Below the pieces are notes generated by a model. That model worked only from the letters and a program-made list of their open reading frames with translations. It searched no databases and was not told the DNA's origin. The translations under genes were made by a program, and so were the position numbers. Shown piece by piece: positions 18,126 to 25,838 of a stretch of 43,266 nucleotides of DNA. The stretch spans positions 1 through 43,266 of the forward strand of contig CANMSB010000037.1 in NCBI GenBank assembly GCA_947500445.1. The letters run 5' to 3'. Source of the stretch: an uncultured Flavobacteriaceae bacterium. GTDB lineage: Bacteria; Bacteroidota; Bacteroidia; Flavobacteriales; Flavobacteriaceae. Numbering within the stretch: position 1 is the first letter of the stretch; each line of letters starts with the position of its first letter.

Positions 18126-18147
18126 GACAAAATAATATCATTTTGTC
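18126..18147 (-). promoter_or_regulatory. Palindromic candidate operator upstream of GH9-C
   Basis: GACAAAAT-6 bp-ATTTTGTC is a perfect 8+8 inverted repeat, 64-85 bp upstream of the GH9-C ATG. Its half-site (ATTTTGTC on the gene strand) recurs near 18373, 21874, 22119 and 25586 in front of C, D and E. It looks like a dimer-binding site; the regulator is not in the window. Confidence 0.55.
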
Positions 18148-18165
18148 TTTTTTGCCATAGTGGAA

Positions 18166-18193
18166 CAACTCTACTTCATAGCATATAGTTAAT
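18166..18193 (-). promoter_or_regulatory. Promoter-like block of GH9-C (shared with D and E)
   Basis: Plus-strand reading is CAACTCTA (18166-18173), then TAGTTAAT (18186-18193). On the gene strand this is ATTAACTA, 12 bp, TAGAGTTG (7 of 8 to TAnnTTTG). Similar blocks precede GH9-D (21908-21939) and GH9-E (25603-25635). ATTAACTA replaces the usual TTG -33 element, which suggests an activator or a different sigma factor. Confidence 0.5.
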
Positions 18194-18914
18194 AATTTCA
18201 GCGCTATTTAATCGTTAAATCATCAAAAAAACGACATAATTATAGGAATACGATAAAAAAATGATGAATTCATACCATAGGCGTGCAGTTCGTCGATGGT
18301 AAAAAAATGGCAATGTTGAAGAAATCTGAAGAACGCCTTAACAAAAAGAAATGATTTCCTTCTTCTGTTTTTGACAAAATAGTATAAGCTTTGTTTCAAA
18401 ACGGAGCAATTTTTTTCAGGACTTGTCCATAACCGTTCTGACAGCACGATGCTAAAAAAAAATTTAAATAACTCATTATCATCTACTTAAAAGTATCAAT
18501 AGGATTTCACCTAGTGAATTTTTGGTTCCGCTAACCTGCCCTATTGGTTGTATAAAAGCCAATCGATGATAATGGCAAGTCCGTTTTACCGCAATTGAAC
18601 TTACCATACCAGTGCCCCGTAGGCTAATCCGATAACATCAGTTGGACCACTCCGCTTTAACAAATATTTACAGTACAAAACTACTTTTTGGCACTACTTT
18701 CGAACACTGTTTTTTTGTCTGGAAAAATTCAATCCTAAAACCAGTTCATACGCCGCATTATCACGGCATGTGATTCATCGCATCAGTATATTATCTCTCG
18801 CACAGCTATGGATATTGGTTTATCGTTTCTTTTTTTTAGCTATGCATTTGGATAAGCTGGTTTTAGGTTCAGAAATGGCATTTTATGAATCAGCATAACC
18901 ATAACGACCGTTTA
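18194..18914. other. Intergenic region upstream of GH9-C
   Basis: About 720 bp, A/T-rich, without a credible gene; the 74-codon frame at 18223-18447 (-) has no recognisable features. It holds one copy of the 16-mer TCTGTTTTTGACAAAA at 18364-18379, identical to 25577-25592 upstream of GH9-E. The rest I cannot explain. Confidence 0.55.
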
Positions 18915-18950
18915 AAAAAAGTTCGAACGCACAAACGTTCGAACTTTTTT
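18915..18950 (-). terminator. Strong terminator of GH9-D
   Basis: AAAAAAGTTCGAACG and CGTTCGAACTTTTTT form a perfect 15-bp stem with a CACAAA loop, T-runs on both strands, 35 bp after the GH9-D stop. It separates GH9-D from GH9-C transcription. Confidence 0.92.
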
Positions 18951-18985
18951 ATTCTTACAGCACTACCGCCGAGAACCTATGGCAC

Positions 18986-21826
18986 TCACCGAATGCTTAA
19001 CTTGGAAGTATATGATTTTAGGGTAACGGCATCGGTCAATCGCAATAGATAGATGCCCGAGGGAATCGTTTTAACGAAAATACGATGATCGCCGCCCGTG
19101 TTTCGGGTGTCCGTCAATACTTCCCTTCCCAACAGATCATAGATTTCCACGGAGAAGCCGTTCTTTGCCGAAACATGCAACATTCCATCGGTGACCGGAT
19201 TGGGAAAAGCGGCCAATGTAGCCTTTTCTTCTTCGGTGCCGATGAGCTTGGTTTTCAAGGCAACGGAACAACTGCGATTTCCAAAATTGAACTGACCGTT
19301 GGTAAACAGTTTTTCCTTATTCCCCAAACAACAGGTTGAATTCTCTTCTACCGCTTCCGTTTCCGTTTGCAACCTTCGCCCACATACCGTGATATAATCG
19401 ATGGTAAGATTTCGGTCCGAACAAGATCCGCTGCCGTCGTTGACAAACCGCACCACAATACGTCCGCCGGAATAACCACTGTACACGTAATCTGCAAAAC
19501 CACCGTTGGAGATACCGGTAAAGCGCTTTTTTTGTGCTCCGTTCACGTAGAGTTCCATTACCTCGTCACCACAATCCCCCTTGGCACGTATAACAATATT
19601 TCCCGAAGGACTACTCCCACAAGTTTGGTTGCCGAAGTTAAAGTTTCCGTTGGTATACAATTTATCCCGGTCCCCTTTGCAGCAGCTGGAAGTTTCGGTC
19701 GCCTTGGTTTCCGTTTGCAGGCGTTTTCCACAGACCTCAATCCAATCTACCTCCAGATTCCTATCACAACCGTTCGTTCTGGCCGCATTTACGAAATGAA
19801 TACTTACCCTCCCGGAACTGAAACCGTTATATTCGTAAACGGTATAATTGGTCCTGACAGTGTTCCAGATCTTTTTTACGACATTATTGACCCGTAATTG
19901 CATCCTCTCCGAACCGCAATCGCCCTTGGCCCGAATTCTGATCGTCCCATTTCCGGGCGGTGTGGACTGCCCTCTTAATACATTGACATCATTCCTCACT
20001 TTTGAGGAAAGTCTGTTACTGAAACTACCTCCCTTTGGAACAATGTACACCTGAAATTGATAGTCATTGTTCTTTACCGGAACATTGCTCGGAATGGGCA
20101 CATTGATGGTCGCCGTTCTTGAACCTTTGGCTACGGCCAACTTGACTTCATTAAATTTTTGATAGTTTGGATTTCCGTCCCTTCGGAACAACACCCCAAT
20201 GTCACGATTCGTTTTGGCGCTGTACTTTACGGTAAGCTGGGCAGTTTTTCCCTGGGTCACCTGTCCGGGGGCCGTGATGGAAACAATTTCGTCCTTTCCA
20301 CTTGGAGGCTGGGTGCCACCGTCCGATTCTTTTACCATTTGGGCCATTAAGCCTACAAAAAATGCCTGATTGTTGATGGAAGGTTCCGTGGTTTTGACAT
20401 TCCCCCGGTCATTGTCAAAATTATCGTTGGGGTCGCTGGGCCCGCCTACCAAAGCACCTGTCAACTCATAGGTATCATTGCGCTTTTCTATTATTCTGTC
20501 GGTGTTGCTCGCCGTACGGTGATGTACCCTTCTGGGAAACTTTGTACCGATACCGGGAATGTAGGACATCTTTAGTTTATTGTCCCCAAATATGTAGTCG
20601 ACTTGATCAAAAGCGAATCTGCGATATCTATTGTATTTGGAAAACGAAGTTCCCCTAAGTTCTGCATAGTACAATGCGCCGTATGCCATGGAGGCACCCA
20701 ACGAGGCTGCTAAAAAATTACTTCGAAAATAAAGTCCGCCATTGGTCCTTGGAGCATCTAACTCCCCATCGAGCCAGACCTCGGCCGCATTGAAATACTT
20801 TGCTTCCCCTGTCAATTTGGACATCAGCAAAAATCCCTCATAGGCATGGTCCCTATAATGCATCATCCACCCTTTTGCGTTTTTTACCGAGGGGTGATTG
20901 AACTCGCTTTCGGCCTTGCTCTTATATTTTTGCTCTCCGGTAGCCCGCCACAACCATACGGCATTGGTAAAAAGATCATCCTGATAATTATTATCGGTCA
21001 CTTCATCATTTTTTTTGCGAAGGGGGTATGGCTCGATACTCCCCCTGAAATTTGGGGTAAGGTCATCGTGGTATCCCCTATGCTTGTCGGCAAAGTCATA
21101 CAATTCCCTGGCATGGCGCAACAATTTATTGCTATACTGGCTATCGCGGTTTTTGAAAACGATAGCGGTCGCTGCCAATGCCCCGGCCGTTGCGGCCGCC
21201 ATATGGGTGCCAGGGTTTTTGGTAGTGATTTTTTTTGCACTGCGATCGATGTTCGGACTTTGCCTGTGTGCGGGCACCCATTCCCCGTGTTCAGGATTGG
21301 GAGATGCCTTAGCGACCCCTATCTGCGAATAATATTCGTTTTTGGATGGATGCATTTTTATCATATAATCTGCACCCCATCGCAAATGGCGCAATAAATG
21401 TTGCTCGTTTCCGGTATTGTTAAAAGACCCGCGGTAATCGATAAGGGACCAGGCCAACACCCGCATTGCATGTGCGGTGATATAATTGAATTTGGTATGG
21501 TCGCCGGCATCGTGATAGCCACCGGTCAGGTCCCTGTTTACGTCTTTTCCATCGTTCATATGGCAATTAAAACGCCAATCGAAACGGACCCAAGATGGTT
21601 GTTTACCACAGATCTGTGCATCATAAAATAAAATGGACTTTGTAAGTCCATCGTCAAAATCATTATTGTTTTGTGCGCTGATGAAAAAGGTCGCCATTAA
21701 TAGAAACACCGATACCATCAATGTTCTGATATTATTAAAGGATGGCTTCCCAATTATAAGGTGTTGTTCTCTTCCCGCTAGAAAGATTTTGGCATCGCCA
21801 AAATTTTTGGAGGTACTCTTACTCAT
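18986..21826 (-). CDS. GH9-D: short-form GH9 glucanase with Ig-like and two CBM60-like modules, T9SS domain
   Basis: 946 aa from the ATG at 21826. The hydrophobic signal (TLMVSVFLLMATFFISAQ) starts only near residue 35, so either the signal peptide has a long N-region or translation starts at M37 (21718). The GH9 domain (about 55-505) lacks CelD_N and resembles GH9-B: HDAGDHTKF gives D106/D109, and TTEPSINNQAFF gives the acid Glu E481. Next comes one Ig-like module (510-615) with YQFQVYIVPKGG, the same module type as in GH9-A, then two Cys-rich CBM60-like modules (about 627-737 and 742-852) and a T9SS type A domain (872-946, FPNPVTDG). Unlike GH9-B it has no CBM35-like module. It has its own promoter-like block and strong terminator. 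Confidence 0.92.
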   Translation of the reverse strand: MSKSTSKNFGDAKIFLAGREQHLIIGKPSFNNIRTLMVSVFLLMATFFISAQNNNDFDDGLTKSILFYDAQICGKQPSWVRFDWRFNCHMNDGKDVNRDLTGGYHDAGDHTKFNYITAHAMRVLAWSLIDYRGSFNNTGNEQHLLRHLRWGADYMIKMHPSKNEYYSQIGVAKASPNPEHGEWVPAHRQSPNIDRSAKKITTKNPGTHMAAATAGALAATAIVFKNRDSQYSNKLLRHARELYDFADKHRGYHDDLTPNFRGSIEPYPLRKKNDEVTDNNYQDDLFTNAVWLWRATGEQKYKSKAESEFNHPSVKNAKGWMMHYRDHAYEGFLLMSKLTGEAKYFNAAEVWLDGELDAPRTNGGLYFRSNFLAASLGASMAYGALYYAELRGTSFSKYNRYRRFAFDQVDYIFGDNKLKMSYIPGIGTKFPRRVHHRTASNTDRIIEKRNDTYELTGALVGGPSDPNDNFDNDRGNVKTTEPSINNQAFFVGLMAQMVKESDGGTQPPSGKDEIVSITAPGQVTQGKTAQLTVKYSAKTNRDIGVLFRRDGNPNYQKFNEVKLAVAKGSRTATINVPIPSNVPVKNNDYQFQVYIVPKGGSFSNRLSSKVRNDVNVLRGQSTPPGNGTIRIRAKGDCGSERMQLRVNNVVKKIWNTVRTNYTVYEYNGFSSGRVSIHFVNAARTNGCDRNLEVDWIEVCGKRLQTETKATETSSCCKGDRDKLYTNGNFNFGNQTCGSSPSGNIVIRAKGDCGDEVMELYVNGAQKKRFTGISNGGFADYVYSGYSGGRIVVRFVNDGSGSCSDRNLTIDYITVCGRRLQTETEAVEENSTCCLGNKEKLFTNGQFNFGNRSCSVALKTKLIGTEEEKATLAAFPNPVTDGMLHVSAKNGFSVEIYDLLGREVLTDTRNTGGDHRIFVKTIPSGIYLLRLTDAVTLKSYTSKLSIR

Positions 21827-21873
21827 AATCTTTTTTTTAGGATTTAAGGTTTAGTTTTTTGAGCCTCGCTATT

Positions 21874-21939
21874 GACAAAAAAGTATCAATCATGGTGAAA
21901 GCAATAGCAAAATCTCTTTTTCAATGTTACTTAGTTAAT
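21874..21939 (-). promoter_or_regulatory. Promoter-like block and TTTTGTCA half-site of GH9-D
   Basis: Plus-strand CAAAATCT (21908-21915) and TAGTTAAT (21932-21939) align with the GH9-E and GH9-C blocks. TTGACAAAAA (21872-21881) is the TTTTTGTCAA half-site on the gene strand, about 48 bp upstream of the ATG at 21826. The spacing between ATTAACTA and the GTCA half-site is almost equal in C and D. Confidence 0.5.
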
Positions 21940-22304
21940 CAATAAATCTTAAAAAATTACCAAATGCACATAAAAAATCACAAAAAATTAAAAATATGAT
22001 TAACAATTGATCATTATATTCAAAATTATTGATTCTTATAAACAATTGATTACCAATTTGTTCAATTGAAAAAGATTTTTTAGTAAACAAAAAATCGAAT
22101 ATTAAAACCCTCTTTTTTGACAAAATACTATTGCATATGAGGTTTTATCCTGTACTCTACTACTAATTCTTGAAAGGTGCACTAGGGATCACCTACCATT
22201 CTAATTTCTAAATTCAGTGCTTACTACCTTACCTTGGTGCCACCACCAAAGAAGTGATTCTAGTTCTGGACCGCTATTGCGGCCAAACCATGGCAAACAG
22301 AGAA
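21940..22304. other. Intergenic region upstream of GH9-D
   Basis: No credible gene. 21940-22110 is extremely A/T-rich (a 62-codon minus-strand frame at 21935-22123 looks like a by-product of composition). A further motif copy, CTCTTTTTTGACAAAATACT, lies at 22110-22129. The remainder to 22304 shows nothing I can name. Confidence 0.5.
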
Positions 22305-22333
22305 AGCCCCGACTCCTTGCGGTTGTCGGGGCT
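22305..22333 (-). terminator. Terminator of GH9-E
   Basis: AGCCCCGAC (22305-22313) and GTCGGGGCT (22325-22333) form a perfect GC-rich 9-bp stem, 36 bp after the GH9-E stop. The following minus-strand T-stretch (TTTCT) is short but acceptable. Confidence 0.75.
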
Positions 22334-22368
22334 CCTACCCTTATCACAGTTACTACCAATACTTGAAA

Positions 22369-25119
22369 CTAATCGATTACAATTTTAGAGGTTTCGGAAG
22401 TTCCGATCAACAAATTCGTCAGTTCCAAAAGATACACCCCACTCTGGACTCCTTGAAAACGGATTTCCTTTGTGCCCTGTACCCCCTTTTCGACGAAAAC
22501 GGTACGCCCGACCAAATCATAAAGGGTTACATTATAGGATGCTTCCGAAGTAATGGTTACCGTTTTATTGGATGACGGGTTGGGAACAACCTTGAACGCC
22601 CCGGAAAAACCGTTGCTCCCCGACAAATTAGATTTCAATTCGGCACCACCAAAAACGACGTTTCCGAACAAAATAAATCCATTGCAATTCAGCATTTCCG
22701 AATTGGATCCGCCGCAGGTTCCATTCTGCGACACTCCCGTATTCAACCGCTGGTCTTCGGCCTGTATCGTTTGTGCCCCTACCTGAATATAATCTACCTG
22801 TAAATCTTTTGCGGGGTCACCGTTATCGTTTATATAACGCACTTTAATATTGCCCGTTCCCGAAGGCACGTTTTCAAAACTGTAGTCCTGATACTCCGTA
22901 CCGACCGTATTGGTGTTACCGAAATACTGATTGTTTATCTGAATGCGAAATGCTTCTCCTCCCGAGGTTCCCTTGGCCCTTACGATCAAGGTGTTCAAAT
23001 CTCCTGTTGGGTCTGGGTCTGGATCTGGGTCTGGGTCCGAATCTGGGTCTGGGTCAGTATCCGTATTCGGGTCGGGCGCTACCAAGATGGTATTGGCCAC
23101 ATAGTTGGCCAAAAACTTAATGTAACTGGCTTGGTAATTGTTCGCATTTTCCACGAAACGGTACGCCTCTCTCCCGCGCGAATATTCCTTATTCGGGTTC
23201 CATCCATTTTCATCGGAGAACTTTTTGAGCAGCGGCTGGTTCTCCACAATATCCGTATAACGGTTCCCGCCTAAATAGATGTCGATATATCCGGCGTTCG
23301 CTTCCTTGTTCACACCACCCGATATAAATCCGGGAACGGGCCCTACTTTGGCCGAACCTGTTACAAAGGACCTGCCATCAAAATCGGTACCGTCCTTAAA
23401 CCAGGTATGCCATAATTGATCCACGGAAAAATCGCCACCGTACTCGTACATATTCGTCAAATACGTAATTCCCAAAGGATTTACACCATGAAAGTAATGC
23501 AAGATCGCATCGGCCATTCGCTGATACTTTTGTTGATGGTTGGGAAGATCAATAGCATAATTCAGGTAATCCAGATTATCAGATCCTTGACGTGATAAGG
23601 CCGAATTACTGCCCCAATTTAAATCGGGATTCCGTATACCATATAGGGATACCGCATCCTTAGGATCGTAAAACTCTTCTTTTTCATTGATTTTTGCTTC
23701 TTTGGCACTTTTTATTTTATTCACGGCCCCCAGGTTGGCCCCGTCCAAACCAGTGTAATACAGAAATGCCTCCCCTTGGGTTGGGCCTAACAATCCCCAG
23801 GTTCCTCTAGGTCGAAACAATTTTGCTTTTTCATAATGCGAGATGAAAAATGAATCATACTTCGTATCCCCGGTCATCGCGAACAGGTATACGGCAGCAG
23901 CAGCAGCTTCTGCATAATGTTCATTTAAAAATATTCGTAACGGACCGTTTCCATCTCCCGCTTTAATGGCGGTATACTGACAGGTAATATTGGCAACTTC
24001 GGCATCGGTAATCACTCCCGGAGTAATCAAATCCAATGGCTCCGCATACCCTAGGTAGTATTCCCAAGCCAAGACGGCCTTCTCCAGGAGCAGATCTGAA
24101 TATTCGGTATCAAAATCCTTATATACCAAGGCGGCATGTGCCAACATTCCAGCGGCTGCCATGGAAGCACTGGGACAGGTTTGCGAATAAAAACGAGGGC
24201 GGTCGTCGGTGCTTGGCGGAGATATGTAGGCATCCTTTACTACCCCAACTTTTGATATGACCGCACCATCGGGATCTTGCATGGCCATGACCCAATCCAA
24301 TTCCCACTTAATTTCATCCAAAATATCGGGAAGGTTTCCACCGGCTTCGGGAATGCGAAGTGCAAAATCGTTCCAAAATTCAGGGTGTTGCTGATACGTA
24401 GTCAGTAAATTGTGTACCGGTGGAGAAGCCAGGTTGATATATTTATTGGGGTCTCCAGCGTCTATCCAACCTTTACCGACGTCCCTAGCGCTACCGCCAG
24501 GATATTTTTCATCGTAATTGCATGGTGACAGTGCCGCGGTATCTTGAAATTTTCCCTGGTACCATGCGGTATCTACCCAATTAGCGCCTGAACCGTATTC
24601 CGCCGTTTTGTCCTGTCCGATACGTTGGTAGTAGAAGGTTTCCAAAGCAACCCGAAGCACATCTTCATATACGGCATCACCGATCTTGAAGGTATGGGAG
24701 TCTATTTTGGACCCATTTTCATCGGTAACCTGTATATAGTACTCCCCTGGTGTTTGAAATTCGGTAAAATCAAATGTCCAACCGCGGTCTCCCGAGGCCA
24801 CATCCAAAAGGGAACGTTCTTCATCCTGCTCTTCCGAATTTCTCCAGATGTTGGCCTTTTTTTGAAGTACTACCTCACCTTCAAGGGTTCGCAGCTCCAC
24901 GGCAATATCGGCATCCAAGAGAATGCCCTGATCGTTATTAAAACCCTCTAGGGACTTTGCGATAATAGCCTTCTTTTCAGCTTTTTCCATGTAGCCAAAT
25001 TGGTCTACCCGAATGTAATTTTTATCCGTGTCGATTCCCTGCGAAAAACCGGAAACCATGGCCCCAACGATGAAAAGGAGCAAAAGCAAGCCCTTTCGAA
25101 ATATGTCATTTTTTTCCAT
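22369..25119 (-). CDS. GH9-E: CelD_N-type GH9 glucanase with Asp-Pro linker, CBM60-like and T9SS domains
   Basis: 916 aa from the ATG at 25119. Signal peptide MEKNDIFRKGLLLLLFIVGAMVSGFSQ; CelD_N domain (about 28-150); GH9 domain (to about 675) with IDAGDPNKY (D220, D223) and the acid Glu E657 in FVENANNYQ. A 25-residue linker of DPD repeats (about 682-706) is encoded by near-identical codon repeats. The single CBM60-like module (710-818) is of the classical type without the Cys-rich pattern of B-D: RAKGTSGGEAF start, DLQVDYIQV, then QAEDQ..NTG and NCNGFI. A T9SS type A domain ends the protein (about 843-916, VPNPSSNK). It is the simplest member of the cluster, with promoter-like motifs about 460-510 bp upstream. 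Confidence 0.93.
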   Translation of the reverse strand: MEKNDIFRKGLLLLLFIVGAMVSGFSQGIDTDKNYIRVDQFGYMEKAEKKAIIAKSLEGFNNDQGILLDADIAVELRTLEGEVVLQKKANIWRNSEEQDEERSLLDVASGDRGWTFDFTEFQTPGEYYIQVTDENGSKIDSHTFKIGDAVYEDVLRVALETFYYQRIGQDKTAEYGSGANWVDTAWYQGKFQDTAALSPCNYDEKYPGGSARDVGKGWIDAGDPNKYINLASPPVHNLLTTYQQHPEFWNDFALRIPEAGGNLPDILDEIKWELDWVMAMQDPDGAVISKVGVVKDAYISPPSTDDRPRFYSQTCPSASMAAAGMLAHAALVYKDFDTEYSDLLLEKAVLAWEYYLGYAEPLDLITPGVITDAEVANITCQYTAIKAGDGNGPLRIFLNEHYAEAAAAAVYLFAMTGDTKYDSFFISHYEKAKLFRPRGTWGLLGPTQGEAFLYYTGLDGANLGAVNKIKSAKEAKINEKEEFYDPKDAVSLYGIRNPDLNWGSNSALSRQGSDNLDYLNYAIDLPNHQQKYQRMADAILHYFHGVNPLGITYLTNMYEYGGDFSVDQLWHTWFKDGTDFDGRSFVTGSAKVGPVPGFISGGVNKEANAGYIDIYLGGNRYTDIVENQPLLKKFSDENGWNPNKEYSRGREAYRFVENANNYQASYIKFLANYVANTILVAPDPNTDTDPDPDSDPDPDPDPDPTGDLNTLIVRAKGTSGGEAFRIQINNQYFGNTNTVGTEYQDYSFENVPSGTGNIKVRYINDNGDPAKDLQVDYIQVGAQTIQAEDQRLNTGVSQNGTCGGSNSEMLNCNGFILFGNVVFGGAELKSNLSGSNGFSGAFKVVPNPSSNKTVTITSEASYNVTLYDLVGRTVFVEKGVQGTKEIRFQGVQSGVYLLELTNLLIGTSETSKIVID

Positions 25120-25576
25120 AATTTAAACTATTTGCGTGTTAACCTCTTCTTTTGTTTTACGGTACCTCAGGGTACGGCCAGTACTTGGCCAAGAAGCGTT
25201 TCTTTTAAATTCTGTAAATTTCAACAGCTGTTTCAGTCGGGCCTAGGTTTCCCTGTCCCCATTTTTAGAAGCATCCCTGTTTTTTAACGGAACGGCACAT
25301 TGTATCACTATTCGGTAGGCACCTTCAAACGGTGCTGTGATGCTTATGTGGCATTTTATTTAAAATTTAGGGTATTGAACAGCTGGTATTGCGACGGACC
25401 TGTAAGGCCTATTTAAATCCATCAATGATCAAATCCGATATCGGTGTTTTTTTGGAGTGCACTCATCGGAAAAAACCAGGTTGTTTCAGCTACTTTAAAC
25501 AACCGTTTTACGTACTTTTTGTTTCATAATACTGTGGTGTTTTTAATTAAAAAAAGAATTTTAATACCTTTTAAGA
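25120..25576. other. Long untranslated region upstream of GH9-E
   Basis: About 460 bp between the GH9-E start and the motifs shared with C and D. No gene is visible. If the promoter at 25603 is used, the mRNA has an unusually long leader of roughly 480 nt. A GGCC-rich stretch at about 25170-25196 could fold, but I cannot define a clear structure. Confidence 0.4.
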
Positions 25577-25635
25577 TCTGTTTTTGACAAAAATGCATGT
25601 GCCAAATCTATACCTCTTGGCATTACATAGTTAAT
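25577..25635 (-). promoter_or_regulatory. Promoter-like block and TTTTGTCAAAA motif of GH9-E
   Basis: Gene-strand order: ATTAACTA (25635-25628), 17 bp, TAGATTTG (25610-25603; exact TAnnTTTG), then TTTTGTCAAAAACAGA (25592-25577). The last 16-mer is identical to one upstream of GH9-C. The -33 position is occupied by ATTAACTA instead of TTG. Clearly the best promoter match among the five GH9 genes. Confidence 0.58.
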
Positions 25636-25811
25636 AAAATTTCTATCTAAAAATTGCGAAATGATCAAATAACATTACGCTGAAGTCAATAAAATCAACA
25701 AATTGACAGGATAATACCAGAAAACAAAATTTCAAAAATCATTTTTAAACAAGCTGTTTGGAACCTCACGGGGGTTGATCAAACAAAAAAAGTAAGGCAA
25801 GTAGTTAATTT

Positions 25812-25838
25812 TGAGTATCTGTAGCGCCAAAATACTCA
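25812..25838 (-). terminator. Weak hairpin overlapping the stop of the secreted-protein gene
   Basis: TGAGTAT (25812-25818) and ATACTCA (25832-25838) form a 7-bp stem that includes the stop codon of the gene ending at 25836, followed on the minus strand by AAATTAAC. It has no good T-run, so it is a weak terminator candidate. Confidence 0.3.

Noticed and set aside
18223-18447. 74-codon reading frame upstream of GH9-C
   Set aside because: No recognisable features and it overlaps the shared 16-mer motif; likely a chance frame in an A/T-rich region.
21935-22123. 62-codon small protein on the minus strand upstream of GH9-D
   Set aside because: Extreme A/T content, no promoter or known features; overlaps the regulatory motif at 22119.
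6186-25119. Classical polysaccharide utilisation locus
   Set aside because: No SusC-like TonB receptor, SusD-like protein, sugar transporter or regulator is found among or next to the GH9 genes.
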